Assembly (NCBI RefSeq): GCF_002005565.1
Contig: NZ_BDJC01000028.1
Location: forward strand, 1 to 64,000
Direction of reading: 5' to 3'
Source: Streptomyces sp. JHA26
GTDB taxonomy: Bacteria; Actinomycetota; Actinomycetes; Streptomycetales; Streptomycetaceae
DNA length: 64,000 bases
In this document: positions 30,323-38,683 of the stretch, piece by piece
Layout: every line of letters begins with the position of its first letter
Position numbering within the stretch: the first letter of the stretch is position 1
Position numbers and translations under genes: made by a program
The notes under the pieces: generated by a model
What the model was told of the DNA's origin: nothing
The model's input: the letters and a program-made list of their open reading frames with translations, nothing else
The model's database searches: none

Positions 30323-31171
30323 ATGATCGAGGACAACGAAACCATCGACGAGTTTCTCGCCCGGCACGCCGACGACGTGGAGGAGGCCGTCCGCAAGGCG
30401 GCCGCCCAGGAGATCATGCCGCGCTGGCGCCGGCTCGCGGCCCACGAGGTCGACCAGAAGTCCGGCCCGCACGACCTGGTGACGGACGCCGACCGCAAGG
30501 CCGAGCGGTGTCTGACCGAGGCGCTGCCCGCCCTGCTGCCCGGCTCGGTCGTGGTCGGTGAGGAGGCGGTGCACGCCAACCCCGCCTCGTACGAGGCGCT
30601 CCGGGGCGAGGCGCCGGTGTGGATCGTCGACCCCGTCGACGGGACGCGGCAGTTCGTGCACGGCGACGAGGGATTCTGCACGCTGGTCGCCCTGGCCCAC
30701 CGCGGCGTGGTGCACGCCTCCTGGACCTACGCGCCCGTCCGCGACCGGCTCGCCACGGCCGTGCGGGGCCGGGGCGCCTTCCTGGACGGCGAGCGGCTGT
30801 ACGCCGGGCCGCCCGAGCCCGGGCACGACCTGCGGGTCGCCACCTCCCACCCGGACTACACGACGGACGAGCAGAAGCGCGCCCTGCTCGGCCTGCGCAC
30901 CCCGGGCGTGGCCCCCCGCGCCTGCGGCTCGGCGGGCCTCGAGTACCTCGCCGTCGCGCGCGGCGAGTCGGACGCCACGGCGTTCTCCTGGGAGGCGGCC
31001 TGGGACCACGCGGCGGGGCTCCTGCTGGTCGAGGAGGCGGGCGGTACCCACCTGACCCGGGCGGGCGAACCCTTCCGCATCACCGGTGGCAACGACCTTC
31101 CGTTCACCGCGGCCCGCGACGCGGCCACGGCCCGGCGGGTGGTGGCGCTGCTCGCGGGGGAGGCCGCCTGA
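30323..31171 (+). CDS. Inositol monophosphatase-family phosphatase
   Basis: A 282-residue Mg-dependent sugar phosphatase fold. The metal sites are visible as VVGEEAVHAN, WIVDPVDGTRQFVHG (DxxDGT motif, about residue 100) and WEAAWDHAAGLLLVEEAGG (WDxAAG motif, about 222-231). The family covers inositol-1-phosphatase, histidinol phosphatase, 3'-phosphoadenosine phosphatase and fructose-1,6-bisphosphatase. The Gln/Phe/Val residues after DGT (normally NF) leave the substrate open. ATG 30323 follows GGAG by 2 nt only, so the ribosome binding site is poor. Same direction as the GGT and FAD-oxidoreductase genes but separated by 80-110 bp gaps. Confidence 0.85.
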   Translation: MIEDNETIDEFLARHADDVEEAVRKAAAQEIMPRWRRLAAHEVDQKSGPHDLVTDADRKAERCLTEALPALLPGSVVVGEEAVHANPASYEALRGEAPVWIVDPVDGTRQFVHGDEGFCTLVALAHRGVVHASWTYAPVRDRLATAVRGRGAFLDGERLYAGPPEPGHDLRVATSHPDYTTDEQKRALLGLRTPGVAPRACGSAGLEYLAVARGESDATAFSWEAAWDHAAGLLLVEEAGGTHLTRAGEPFRITGGNDLPFTAARDAATARRVVALLAGEAA

Positions 31172-31278
31172 CCCCGTGCCCCCGGCCGCCCGCCGCCGGC
31201 CGTCACCCGCGCGCGGGGGCCGTCGGCGGACCGGCATATCCTGACCCGAGTGGCCTCGGCTGACGAAGGAGTCCGAAG

Positions 31279-32697
31279 GTGCCGTCGATGCTCGATGCGG
31301 TCGTGGTGGGTGCGGGACCGAACGGACTGACGGCTGCCGTGGAGCTGGCCCGCCGGGGCTTCTCCGTCGCCGTCTTCGAGGCGCGGGACACCGTGGGCGG
31401 CGGCGCCCGCACGGAGGAGCTGACCCTCCCCGGCTTCCGCCACGACCCCTGCTCGGCCGCGCACCCCCTCGGCGTCAACTCCCCCGCGTTCCGCGCCCTG
31501 CCGCTGGAGCGGTACGGCCTCGAGTGGCTGCACCCCGAGCTGCCCATGGCCCACCCGTTCCCCGACGGCTCGGCCGCCGTGCTGTCCCGGTCGGTCGGCG
31601 AGACCGCCGCATCCTTCGGCCCGCGTGACGCGGGCACGTACCGCAGGCTGGTCGAGCGCTTCCTGCCCCGGTGGGACACCCTGGTCCGCGACTTCATGTC
31701 CCTGCCGCTCACCGCGCTGCCCCGCGACCCGGTCACCCTCGCCCGCTTCGGCCTGGTCGGCCTGCCGCCGTCGACGTGGCTGATGCGCCGCTTCCGCGAC
31801 GAGAAGGCGCGGACCCTCCTCGCGGGCCTCGTCGCCCACGTCATGGCCCCGCTCGGCGGCTTCGCCACCGGTGCCATCGGCCTGGTCTTCGCCCTCGCCG
31901 CCCACGCCCGCGGCTGGCCCGTGGCCCGCGGCGGTTCCCAGGCCATCTCCGACGCGCTCGCCGCGTACCTCGCCGACCTCGGCGGCACCGTCCACACCGA
32001 CTACGAGGTCAAGCGCCTCGACGACCTGCCGCCGGCGCGCGCGTACGTCTTCGACACCTCGCCCACGGCCCTGGCCCGCATCGCCGGCCTCGGCAACCAC
32101 TACGAGCACTACCGGTACGGCCCCGGCGTCTTCAAGATCGACTACGCGCTGGACGGCCCGGTCCCGTGGACGGCCGAGGCACCCCGCACCGCCGGGACGG
32201 TGCAGGTCGGCGCCGACAGCACGGAGATCGGCGCCGCCCTGCACGCCGCCTCGCGCACGGACCGCGCACCCGACCGGCCGTTCCTCATCACCGTGCAGCC
32301 CGGCGTCGTCGACCCCGGCCGGGCCCCGGCGGGCAAGCACGTCTTCTGGGCGTACGGACACGTCCCCCACGGCTGGACCGGCGACCTCACCGACGCCGTC
32401 GAACGCCAACTGGAGCGCTTCGCCCCCGGGTTCCGCGACCGCGTCCTCGCCCGCGCCACCGCCGGCCCGCCCGAGATCGCCGCCCGCAACGCCAACTACG
32501 TCGGCGGGGACATCGCCTCCGGTGCGGTCTCCGGGCTCCAGCTCCTGCTGCGCCCCAAGCTCTCCCTGTTCCCGTACGCCACCCCGCACCCGGCCGTCTT
32601 CATCTGCTCGTCGGCCACCCCGCCGGGCCCCGGCGTGCACGGCATGTCCGGACACAACGCGGCGAAGGCCGTCTGGCGGAGACTGAGGCAGACATGA
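31279..32697 (+). CDS. Phytoene-desaturase-like FAD/NAD(P) oxidoreductase
   Basis: A 472-residue flavoprotein with an N-terminal dinucleotide-binding fold, AVVVGAGPNGLTAAVELARRG (quoted 21-mer region at about residues 7-27; key GxGxxG at GAGPNG), and the second FAD motif VGGGARTEEL. The C-terminus GVHGMSGHNAAKAVWR closes the FAD site. It belongs to the CrtI-related NAD(P)/FAD family. No carotenoid genes are near, so carotenoid desaturation is unlikely to be its role. GTG 31279 follows AAGGAG by 7 nt. A TATCCT hexamer at 31237-31242 may be the -10. Its stop overlaps the macrodomain start by four bases (ATGA), so they are co-translated. Confidence 0.85.
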   Translation: MPSMLDAVVVGAGPNGLTAAVELARRGFSVAVFEARDTVGGGARTEELTLPGFRHDPCSAAHPLGVNSPAFRALPLERYGLEWLHPELPMAHPFPDGSAAVLSRSVGETAASFGPRDAGTYRRLVERFLPRWDTLVRDFMSLPLTALPRDPVTLARFGLVGLPPSTWLMRRFRDEKARTLLAGLVAHVMAPLGGFATGAIGLVFALAAHARGWPVARGGSQAISDALAAYLADLGGTVHTDYEVKRLDDLPPARAYVFDTSPTALARIAGLGNHYEHYRYGPGVFKIDYALDGPVPWTAEAPRTAGTVQVGADSTEIGAALHAASRTDRAPDRPFLITVQPGVVDPGRAPAGKHVFWAYGHVPHGWTGDLTDAVERQLERFAPGFRDRVLARATAGPPEIAARNANYVGGDIASGAVSGLQLLLRPKLSLFPYATPHPAVFICSSATPPGPGVHGMSGHNAAKAVWRRLRQT

Positions 32698-33203
32698 CCG
32701 TCATCACGCTGGTCCGGGGCGACATCACGCGCCAGAGCGCCGACGCGATCGTCAACGCGGCCAACTCCTCCCTGCTCGGCGGCGGCGGCGTCGACGGCGC
32801 CGTCCACCGGCGCGGCGGCCCCGAGATCCTCGCGGAGTGCCGCAGGCTCCGCGCCGGTCGCCTCGGCGGGGGTCTGCCCACCGGCCGGGCGGTCGCCACC
32901 ACCGCGGGCGACCTGGACGCCCGCTGGGTGATCCACACGGTCGGCCCGGTCTGGTCGGCCGACGAGGACCGCTCCGGCCTCCTCGCCTCCTGCTACCGCG
33001 AGTCCCTCCGCATCGCCGACGAACTGGGCGCCCGCACGGTCGCCTTCCCGGCGATCTCCACCGGCGTCTACCGCTGGCCCGTGGACGACGCGGCCCGCAT
33101 CGCCGTCGAGACGGTGCGCGGCACCACGACGTCGGTGACGGAGGTCCGGTTCGTCCTGTTCGACGACCGGGCGTACGAGGCGTTCGCCGCGCAGGCCGGC
33201 TGA
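32694..33203 (+). CDS. Macrodomain ADP-ribose-binding protein (O-acetyl-ADP-ribose deacetylase-like)
   Basis: A 169-residue single macrodomain. It carries VRGDITRQSADAIVNAANSS (residues about 7-26; Asp binds adenine, Asn-Ala-Ala-Asn the distal ribose), LLGGGGVDGAVHRRGG and FPAISTGVYRWP for the pyrophosphate loop. The MacroD/YmdB group removes ADP-ribose from acidic residues or hydrolyses O-acetyl-ADP-ribose. It is translationally coupled to an FAD oxidoreductase. Link to a toxin-type ADP-ribosyltransferase was considered; none is nearby. Confidence 0.9.
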   Translation: MTVITLVRGDITRQSADAIVNAANSSLLGGGGVDGAVHRRGGPEILAECRRLRAGRLGGGLPTGRAVATTAGDLDARWVIHTVGPVWSADEDRSGLLASCYRESLRIADELGARTVAFPAISTGVYRWPVDDAARIAVETVRGTTTSVTEVRFVLFDDRAYEAFAAQAG

Positions 33204-33278
33204 CGGACCCGAACCCGCCCGCGCGCCGGGCGGAACCGGTGACCGTTCATCAGGAACCAACAAAGTCCGACGGGGTAA

Positions 33279-33307
33279 TTGATTCGGTTGTGTTCGAGTC
33301 CTAGGGT
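33279..33307 (+). promoter_or_regulatory. Vegetative promoter of the beta-galactosidase gene
   Basis: TTGATT (33279-33284) and TAGGGT (33302-33307) are separated by exactly 17 bp and closely match the sigma-HrdB consensus. This is the strongest housekeeping-type promoter seen in the window. It gives a leader of roughly 105 nt before the start at 33422. Confidence 0.65.
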
Positions 33308-33421
33308 GACCCTGATCCAGTAGCCGCTCCATCACCGGCAGTTGACCTCCGCACCACCGTCAACGGCCGGTGCCGCACCGTGCGTTGAGCCGCCCCCGAA
33401 GCCATACGGAAGGCCACGGTC

Positions 33422-36400
33422 ATGCCGCACTCACCCGTGTCACCCGCCGGTATCCCGGCCCCCCGCCCCCGCCCGGTCGTCAGCCGCCGCCGTCTCCTGG
33501 AGGGCGGCGCCGCCGTCCTCGGGGCGCTCGCCCTGTCCGCGCCGTCCGCCAGCGCGCTCGCGGCCGGACGGCGTGCCGCGTCCGACGCACCCCCCGAGTG
33601 GAACGACTTCGGCGTCTTCCGGCTCGGCACCGAGCCGCCGCACACCACGCTCATGCCGTACGCGGACGTCAGACAGGCCCTGGCCGGCGACCGCACCCGC
33701 TCGCCCTACCGCCTCAGCCTCGACGGCACCTGGAAGTTCGCCTACGCCGACCGCCCCGACGACCGGGACGCCGACTTCCACCGCACCGACACCGACGACA
33801 GCGACTGGGAGACCATCCCGGTCCCCTCCGTCTGGCAGCTGCACGGCCACGACTTCCCGATCTACCTGAACATCACCTACCCGTACTGGGGCCCCAACGG
33901 CCGCGGCGAGGAGCCGCAGCCGCCCGCCGCGCCGACCCGCTACAACCCCGTCGGCCAGTACCGGCGCACCTTCACCGTGCCCCGTGACTGGAAGGGCCGC
34001 CGCACCTTCCTCCACTTCGAGGGCGTCAAGTCCGCGCACTACGTGTGGATCAACGGCGAACTGGTCGGCTACGACGAGGACTCCTACACCCCGTCCGAGT
34101 ACGACGTCACCGACCACCTGAAGCCGGGCACCAACCAGATCGCCGTGGAGGTGTACCGCTACTCCGACGGCGACTGGATGGAGGACCAGGACATGATCCG
34201 ACTGAGCGGCATCTTCCGCTCGGTCTACCTCTACTCCACCCCGGCCGTGCACCTGCGCGACTTCAAGCTGGACACCCCGCTGGACGACACCTACACGAAC
34301 GCCGAGCTCAAGGTCACCGCGCACGTGCGCGCGTACGGCGGCGGCGACGCCGGGCGGTACACGGTGGAGACCCAGCTGTACGACGCCCGCGGCCACGCCG
34401 TCTGGTCCCGGCCGCTCCAGCAGGCCGCCGACCTCGCCACGGTCCGCGCCGGCGAGGACGTCACCGTGAGCGCGGCGAAGGCCGTACCGGCGCCGAAGCT
34501 GTGGTCGGCCGAGCACCCGGACCTGTACACCGCCGTCCTGCGCCTGCGCGACCCGTCCGGCAGGATCGTGGAGACCCTCTCCCACCGGGTCGGCTTCCGC
34601 GAGTTCGCCCTCAAGGACGGGCTGATGCGGATCAACGGCAAACCCGTCTCCCTGCGCGGTACCAACCGGCACGAGATGCACCCGGCCCGCGGCACGGCCC
34701 TGACCCGCGAGGACATGGTCCAGGACATCACGGTCATCAAGCGGATGAACATCAACAGCGTCCGCACCTCGCACTACCCGAACAACCCGTACTGGCTGGA
34801 ACTGGCCGACGAGTACGGCCTCTACCTCGTCGACGAGACCAACCTCGAGACCCACGGCATCCGCGACGAGTACCCGGGTGACCACCCCGACTGGACCGCG
34901 GCCTGCGTGGCCCGTGCCCAGAACATGGTCCACCGCGACAAGAACCACGCCTCGGTCGTCATCTGGTCGCTCGGCAACGAGGCCGGCGGCGGCAGCACCT
35001 TCACCGCCATGCACGACTGGATCCGCTCCTACGACGACACCCGCGTCATCCAGTACGAGGGCGACGACCGCCCCGGCATCAGCGACATCCGCTCGGAGAT
35101 GTACGACAGCCCGCAGCGCGTCGAGCAGCGCGCGAAGGACACCGCCGACACCCGGCCCTACGTCATGATCGAGTACGCCCACTCGATGGGGAACTCCACC
35201 GGCAACCTCAAGAAGTACTGGGACCTCGTCCGCCGGTACGACGTCCTCCAGGGCGGCTGGATCTGGGACTTCGTCGACCAGTCCCTGTACACGCCCGTCC
35301 CGGCCCGCACCCTGCTGACCGAGTCGGGCCCGGCCGGGCTGCGCGGCGAGATCCTCGCCACCCGCGGCACCCTCGACCGGGACGAGGGGCTGTCCGGCAT
35401 CACGGTCTTCGAGCGCCACGACAGCCTCGACCTCACCGGCTCCCTGACCCTGGAGGCCTGGGTCACCCCGCGGTTCACCGGCTACCACCAGCCCATCCTG
35501 GCCAAGGGCGACACCCAGTACGCGCTGAAGCAGACCGACCGCAGGCTGGAGTTCTTCATCCACTCGGCCGGCCAGTGGATCACCGCGAGCTGGGAGGTGC
35601 CGGACGACTGGACCGGCCGCGAGCACCACATCGCGGGCGTCTTCGACGCGGACGCGGGCACCCTGACCCTGTACGTCGACGGCGCGGTGAGGGCCACCCG
35701 CACCACCGACCGGCGCCCCAGCAGCAACACCGCGCCGCTGTCCCTGGCCGCCGACGCCGACTCCCAGACCCGCGAGTTCAGCGGCACCGTCCGCCGTGCC
35801 CGCGTCTACGCCCGCGCCCTCGCCGGCGCGGAACTGGCCGACGACGGGCGCGGCCCCGGCGACGACGGCGTGCGGTTCTGGTTCGACGCGGCCACCGTGC
35901 GGACCGAGACGAAGCGGCCGAAGGACAGGACCTTCCTCGCCTACGGCGGCGACTGGGGCGACAACCCCAACGACGGCGCCTTCGTCGCCGACGGCATCGT
36001 CACCGCCGACCGCGGCCACACCGGCAAGGCCACCGAGGTCAAGCACGTCTACCAGGCGATCAACGCCGCCCCCGTCCCCGGCGGCGCCCCGGGAGCCGTC
36101 ACCCTCACCAACGAGTTCCTGTTCACGAACGTCCGCGAGTTCGACGCCCGGTGGGAACTGGTCGCCGACGGCAGGGTCGTCCGGCACGGCAGGCTGACCC
36201 GCGACCAGACGGACGTCCCGCCGCTGTCCGCCAAGGACATCACCGTCCCCGTACGCCTGCCCGACGACCCGGAGCCGGGCACCGAGTACTTCCTCCAGCT
36301 CTCCTTCACCACCAAGGAGTCCACGCCGTGGGCGAAGGCGGGCTTCGAGGTGGCCCGGCAGCAGCTCCCGCTGGACGCCGGCGGCCCGGCCGTCACCCCC

Positions 36401-37336
36401 GTCCCCCTGGGGCGCGTCCCCGCCCTGCGCCACGACGACCGCGACCGGGACGTCACCGTGCGCGGCAAGGGCTTCTCCCTCACCGTCGACAAGCGCAGCG
36501 GCACCATCACCTCGTACGAGGCGAACGGCACCCGTCTGATCACCTCGGGGCCCGTGCCCAACTTCTGGCGGGCGCCCACCGACAACGACAAGGGCAACGG
36601 CCAGCACACCCGCAACCAGACCTGGCGCGACGCCGGCGCCCGCCGCAGGGTGACGGACGTCGCGGTGCGGGCCCTGGGCGACCGCGCCGTCGAGATCAAG
36701 GTCAGCGGCACCCTGCCGACCACCGTCGAGTCGGCGTACTCCACCACCTACACGGTGTTCGGCAACGGCGAGATCAAGGTCGACAACACCCTGCACCCGG
36801 GCGCCGCGAACCTGCCGTACATCCCCGAGGTCGGGACGATGCTGTTCCTGCCCGGCCGCCTGGACCGGCTGCACTACTACGGGCGCGGCCCCGACGAGAA
36901 CTACTGGGACCGCAACACCGGTTCCGACGTCGGCCTGTACTCCTCGACCGTCGACGAGCAGTGGACCCCCTACATCCGCCCGCAGGAGAACGGCAACAAG
37001 ACCGACGTCCGCTGGGTCGCGCTCACCGACTCCCGCGGGACCGGGCTGCTCGCCACCGGCGAACCCCTGCTGGAGGTCAACGCCTCCCGCTTCACGCCGG
37101 AGGACCTGTCGGCCGGCGTGCGCCACGACTACCAGCTCACCCCGCGCGACGAGGTCGTCCTGCGTCTGAACCACCGGCAGATGGGCGTCGGCGGCGACAA
37201 CAGCTGGGGCGCGCACACCCACGACGAGTTCAAGCTGTTCGCCGACCGGGACTACACGTACACCTACCGGCTGCGCCCGCTCACCGACGTGCGGGACGCG
37301 ACGGCCGCCTCGCGGCGGCCCACGGCGACCGAGTAG
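33422..37336 (+). CDS. lacZ: Tat-exported GH2 beta-galactosidase with LamG insertion
   Basis: A 1304-residue LacZ-type enzyme. A twin-arginine signal (VSRRRLLEGGAAVLGALAL) and an AxA-like cleavage region (ASALAAG) indicate folded export. GH2 sugar-binding and immunoglobulin-like domains follow (about 100-370), then the TIM barrel with acid/base Glu520 in WSLGNEAGGGS and nucleophile Glu584 in MIEYAHSMGNST. A LamG/concanavalin-like domain (about 650-805; LEAWVTPRFTGYHQPILAK; LTLYVDGAVRATRT) is inserted before the domain-4 and beta-sandwich C-terminal region (FWRAPTDNDKGN; YYGRGPDENYWDR). At about 1300 residues it is longer than E. coli LacZ (about 1020), mostly because of the insertion. GGAAGG lies about 8 nt upstream. 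Likely acts on extracellular galactosides. Confidence 0.93.
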   Translation: MPHSPVSPAGIPAPRPRPVVSRRRLLEGGAAVLGALALSAPSASALAAGRRAASDAPPEWNDFGVFRLGTEPPHTTLMPYADVRQALAGDRTRSPYRLSLDGTWKFAYADRPDDRDADFHRTDTDDSDWETIPVPSVWQLHGHDFPIYLNITYPYWGPNGRGEEPQPPAAPTRYNPVGQYRRTFTVPRDWKGRRTFLHFEGVKSAHYVWINGELVGYDEDSYTPSEYDVTDHLKPGTNQIAVEVYRYSDGDWMEDQDMIRLSGIFRSVYLYSTPAVHLRDFKLDTPLDDTYTNAELKVTAHVRAYGGGDAGRYTVETQLYDARGHAVWSRPLQQAADLATVRAGEDVTVSAAKAVPAPKLWSAEHPDLYTAVLRLRDPSGRIVETLSHRVGFREFALKDGLMRINGKPVSLRGTNRHEMHPARGTALTREDMVQDITVIKRMNINSVRTSHYPNNPYWLELADEYGLYLVDETNLETHGIRDEYPGDHPDWTAACVARAQNMVHRDKNHASVVIWSLGNEAGGGSTFTAMHDWIRSYDDTRVIQYEGDDRPGISDIRSEMYDSPQRVEQRAKDTADTRPYVMIEYAHSMGNSTGNLKKYWDLVRRYDVLQGGWIWDFVDQSLYTPVPARTLLTESGPAGLRGEILATRGTLDRDEGLSGITVFERHDSLDLTGSLTLEAWVTPRFTGYHQPILAKGDTQYALKQTDRRLEFFIHSAGQWITASWEVPDDWTGREHHIAGVFDADAGTLTLYVDGAVRATRTTDRRPSSNTAPLSLAADADSQTREFSGTVRRARVYARALAGAELADDGRGPGDDGVRFWFDAATVRTETKRPKDRTFLAYGGDWGDNPNDGAFVADGIVTADRGHTGKATEVKHVYQAINAAPVPGGAPGAVTLTNEFLFTNVREFDARWELVADGRVVRHGRLTRDQTDVPPLSAKDITVPVRLPDDPEPGTEYFLQLSFTTKESTPWAKAGFEVARQQLPLDAGGPAVTPVPLGRVPALRHDDRDRDVTVRGKGFSLTVDKRSGTITSYEANGTRLITSGPVPNFWRAPTDNDKGNGQHTRNQTWRDAGARRRVTDVAVRALGDRAVEIKVSGTLPTTVESAYSTTYTVFGNGEIKVDNTLHPGAANLPYIPEVGTMLFLPGRLDRLHYYGRGPDENYWDRNTGSDVGLYSSTVDEQWTPYIRPQENGNKTDVRWVALTDSRGTGLLATGEPLLEVNASRFTPEDLSAGVRHDYQLTPRDEVVLRLNHRQMGVGGDNSWGAHTHDEFKLFADRDYTYTYRLRPLTDVRDATAASRRPTATE

Positions 37337-37354
37337 GAGGGGGACGAACGGGGA

Positions 37355-37371
37355 GCCCGGGGTACCCGGGC
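37355..37371. terminator. Stem-loop between lacZ and the DUF72 gene
   Basis: GCCCGGG-GTA-CCCGGGC is a perfect 7-bp stem with a 3-nt loop. It lies 18 nt after the lacZ stop and only 4 nt before the next start codon. There is no U-tract. It could attenuate transcription or hide the downstream start. Confidence 0.45.
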
Positions 37372-37375
37372 CCCC

Positions 37376-38257
37376 ATGGGTGACGTACTGGTCGGGGCCT
37401 GCTCGTGGACGGACCGGCACCTCGTCTCGAGCGGCTGGTACCCGCGCGGACGGCGGGACGCCGAGGGACGGCTGCGGTACTACGCCTCACGGCTGCCCGT
37501 CGTCGAAGTGGACGCCGGGTACTACGCGTTGCCGAGCCGCCGCAACAGCGAGCTGTGGGTGGAGCGCACGCCGGACGGCTTCCGCTTCGACGTGAAGGCC
37601 TTCTCGCTGCTGACCGGGCACCCCACGCGGCCGGAGGCGCTCCCCGCCGACCTGCGCGGGGCGGCCGGCACCGGCCCGCTGCGGCGCGGCCAGGCGGACG
37701 AGGGGCTGCTGGACGAGGTGTGGGGGCGTTTCACCGACGCGGTCGAGCCGCTGCGCGAGGCCGGGCGGCTCGGCGCCGTGCTGTTCCAGTTCCCGCCGTG
37801 GTTCGCGCCCGGCGACCCGGCCGAGGCGGCGCTCGAGGCCTGTGCCCGGCGCGCGGGGGAGTGGCCGCTCGCCGTGGAGTTCCGGCACCCGGACTGGTGG
37901 GCGCCGCACCGGGCGGACGCGACCCACGCCCTGCTGTCCGCGCTGGGCGTGTCGGCCGTCGGCACCGACATGGCCCAGGACCTGTCCGCGTCCCTGCCGC
38001 CCATCGCGCCGGTCACCCGCCCCGCCCTCGCCGTCGTCCGCTTCCACGGACGCAGCCCGGCGTGGGGGAGGGGCAGCAAGGAGGACCGCTTCCGGTACGA
38101 CTACTCCACCGCCGAGCTGGCCGCCTGGGTGCCCCGGCTGCGCCGCGCCGCCGCACGGGCGGACGAACTGCACGTGCTCTTCAACAACTGCTGCGCGGAC
38201 GCCGCCGTGCGCGCCGCCGAGACCATGCGGGGGCTGCTCACCCCGCCGCGTCGCTGA
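37376..38257 (+). CDS. DUF72 (YecE-like) TIM-barrel protein
   Basis: A 293-residue DUF72 protein. Conserved features are VGACSWTDRHLVSSGWYP at the start, YYASRLPVVEVDAGYYALP, FRFDVKAFSLLTGHP, LFQFPPWF, AVEFRHPDWW and the C-terminal LHVLFNNCCADAAVRAAE. Function is unknown. The ATG is preceded by a stem-loop rather than a Shine-Dalgarno sequence. It overlaps the nmtR-like gene tail-to-tail by 20 bp. Confidence 0.88.
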   Translation: MGDVLVGACSWTDRHLVSSGWYPRGRRDAEGRLRYYASRLPVVEVDAGYYALPSRRNSELWVERTPDGFRFDVKAFSLLTGHPTRPEALPADLRGAAGTGPLRRGQADEGLLDEVWGRFTDAVEPLREAGRLGAVLFQFPPWFAPGDPAEAALEACARRAGEWPLAVEFRHPDWWAPHRADATHALLSALGVSAVGTDMAQDLSASLPPIAPVTRPALAVVRFHGRSPAWGRGSKEDRFRYDYSTAELAAWVPRLRRAAARADELHVLFNNCCADAAVRAAETMRGLLTPPRR

Positions 38258-38600
38258 TCCCCAGCCGCAGGTGCTCCACGTGGTAGACGGCCTGGTCGAG
38301 CAGCTCGGCGACATGGTGGTCGTGCAGCGCGTACACCACCGACCGGCCGCGCCGTTCGCCGACGACGAGCCCCAGGTTCCGCAGCAGGCGCAGCTGGTGG
38401 GAGCAGGCCGACTGCTCCATGCCGACCTCCGCCGCCAACTCGGTGGCGGGCAGAGGGCCTTCGCGCAGCCGCGCGAGGATCAGCAGCCGGGAGGGCGTGG
38501 ACAGGGCCTGGAGCGTGGTGGCGACCTTGGCGACGTTGTCCGCGTCCAGGCGCACGCGCTCGGTCGCGTCCTGCGCGGTGGTGGCGGCTCCATGACCCAT
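38238..38600 (-). CDS. nmtR: NmtR-type ArsR/SmtB nickel-cobalt repressor
   Basis: A 120-residue winged-helix repressor. The start was set at ATG 38600, giving an MGHG N-terminus, the Gly-His-Gly tip known to take part in Ni binding in M. tuberculosis NmtR. A start three codons earlier would lose it. The alpha-5 site is complete: Asp94, His96, His107 and His110 (HDHHVAELLDQAVYHVEH), the same spacing as NmtR D91/H93/H104/H107. The DNA-recognition helix is MEQSACSHQLRLL. The extra C-terminal His residues of NmtR are not present. TAAGAT (38608-38613, minus strand) ends 7 nt before this ATG, supporting both the start and leaderless translation. It should repress itself and the divergent P1B-4 ATPase. 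Confidence 0.9.
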   Translation of the reverse strand: MGHGAATTAQDATERVRLDADNVAKVATTLQALSTPSRLLILARLREGPLPATELAAEVGMEQSACSHQLRLLRNLGLVVGERRGRSVVYALHDHHVAELLDQAVYHVEHLRLGISDAAG

Positions 38601-38607
38601 GCCGGTC

Positions 38608-38677
38608 ATCTTACGCACCCGTCCGCACGCATGAACGGATGAATGCATGAACGAGTCTTCATGTGTTCCTGTATGGT
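38608..38677. promoter_or_regulatory. Overlapping divergent promoters and operator of nmtR and the metal ATPase
   Basis: The perfect inverted repeat CATGAA-N6-TTCATG (38646-38663) matches the TGAA-N6-TTCA core of SmtB/CzrA-type operators. Three direct copies of ATGAA begin at 38631, 38639 and 38647, with an 8-bp period. The minus-strand -10 TAAGAT is at 38608-38613 (nmtR) and the plus-strand -10 TATGGT at 38672-38677 (ATPase). The repeats cover the expected -35 region of both promoters, which fits repression of both by one regulator. Confidence 0.68.
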
Positions 38678-38683
38678 GGCCGC

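Noticed and set aside
33440..37420. A 1326-codon open frame on the minus strand, antisense to lacZ.
   Set aside because: It is the usual shadow frame of a long high-G/C gene: Val/Gly/Arg-rich with no motifs.
38663..38683. Earlier ATG start for the metal ATPase.
   Set aside because: It lies within the operator inverted repeat and upstream of the -10 hexamer TATGGT, so it would not be transcribed.
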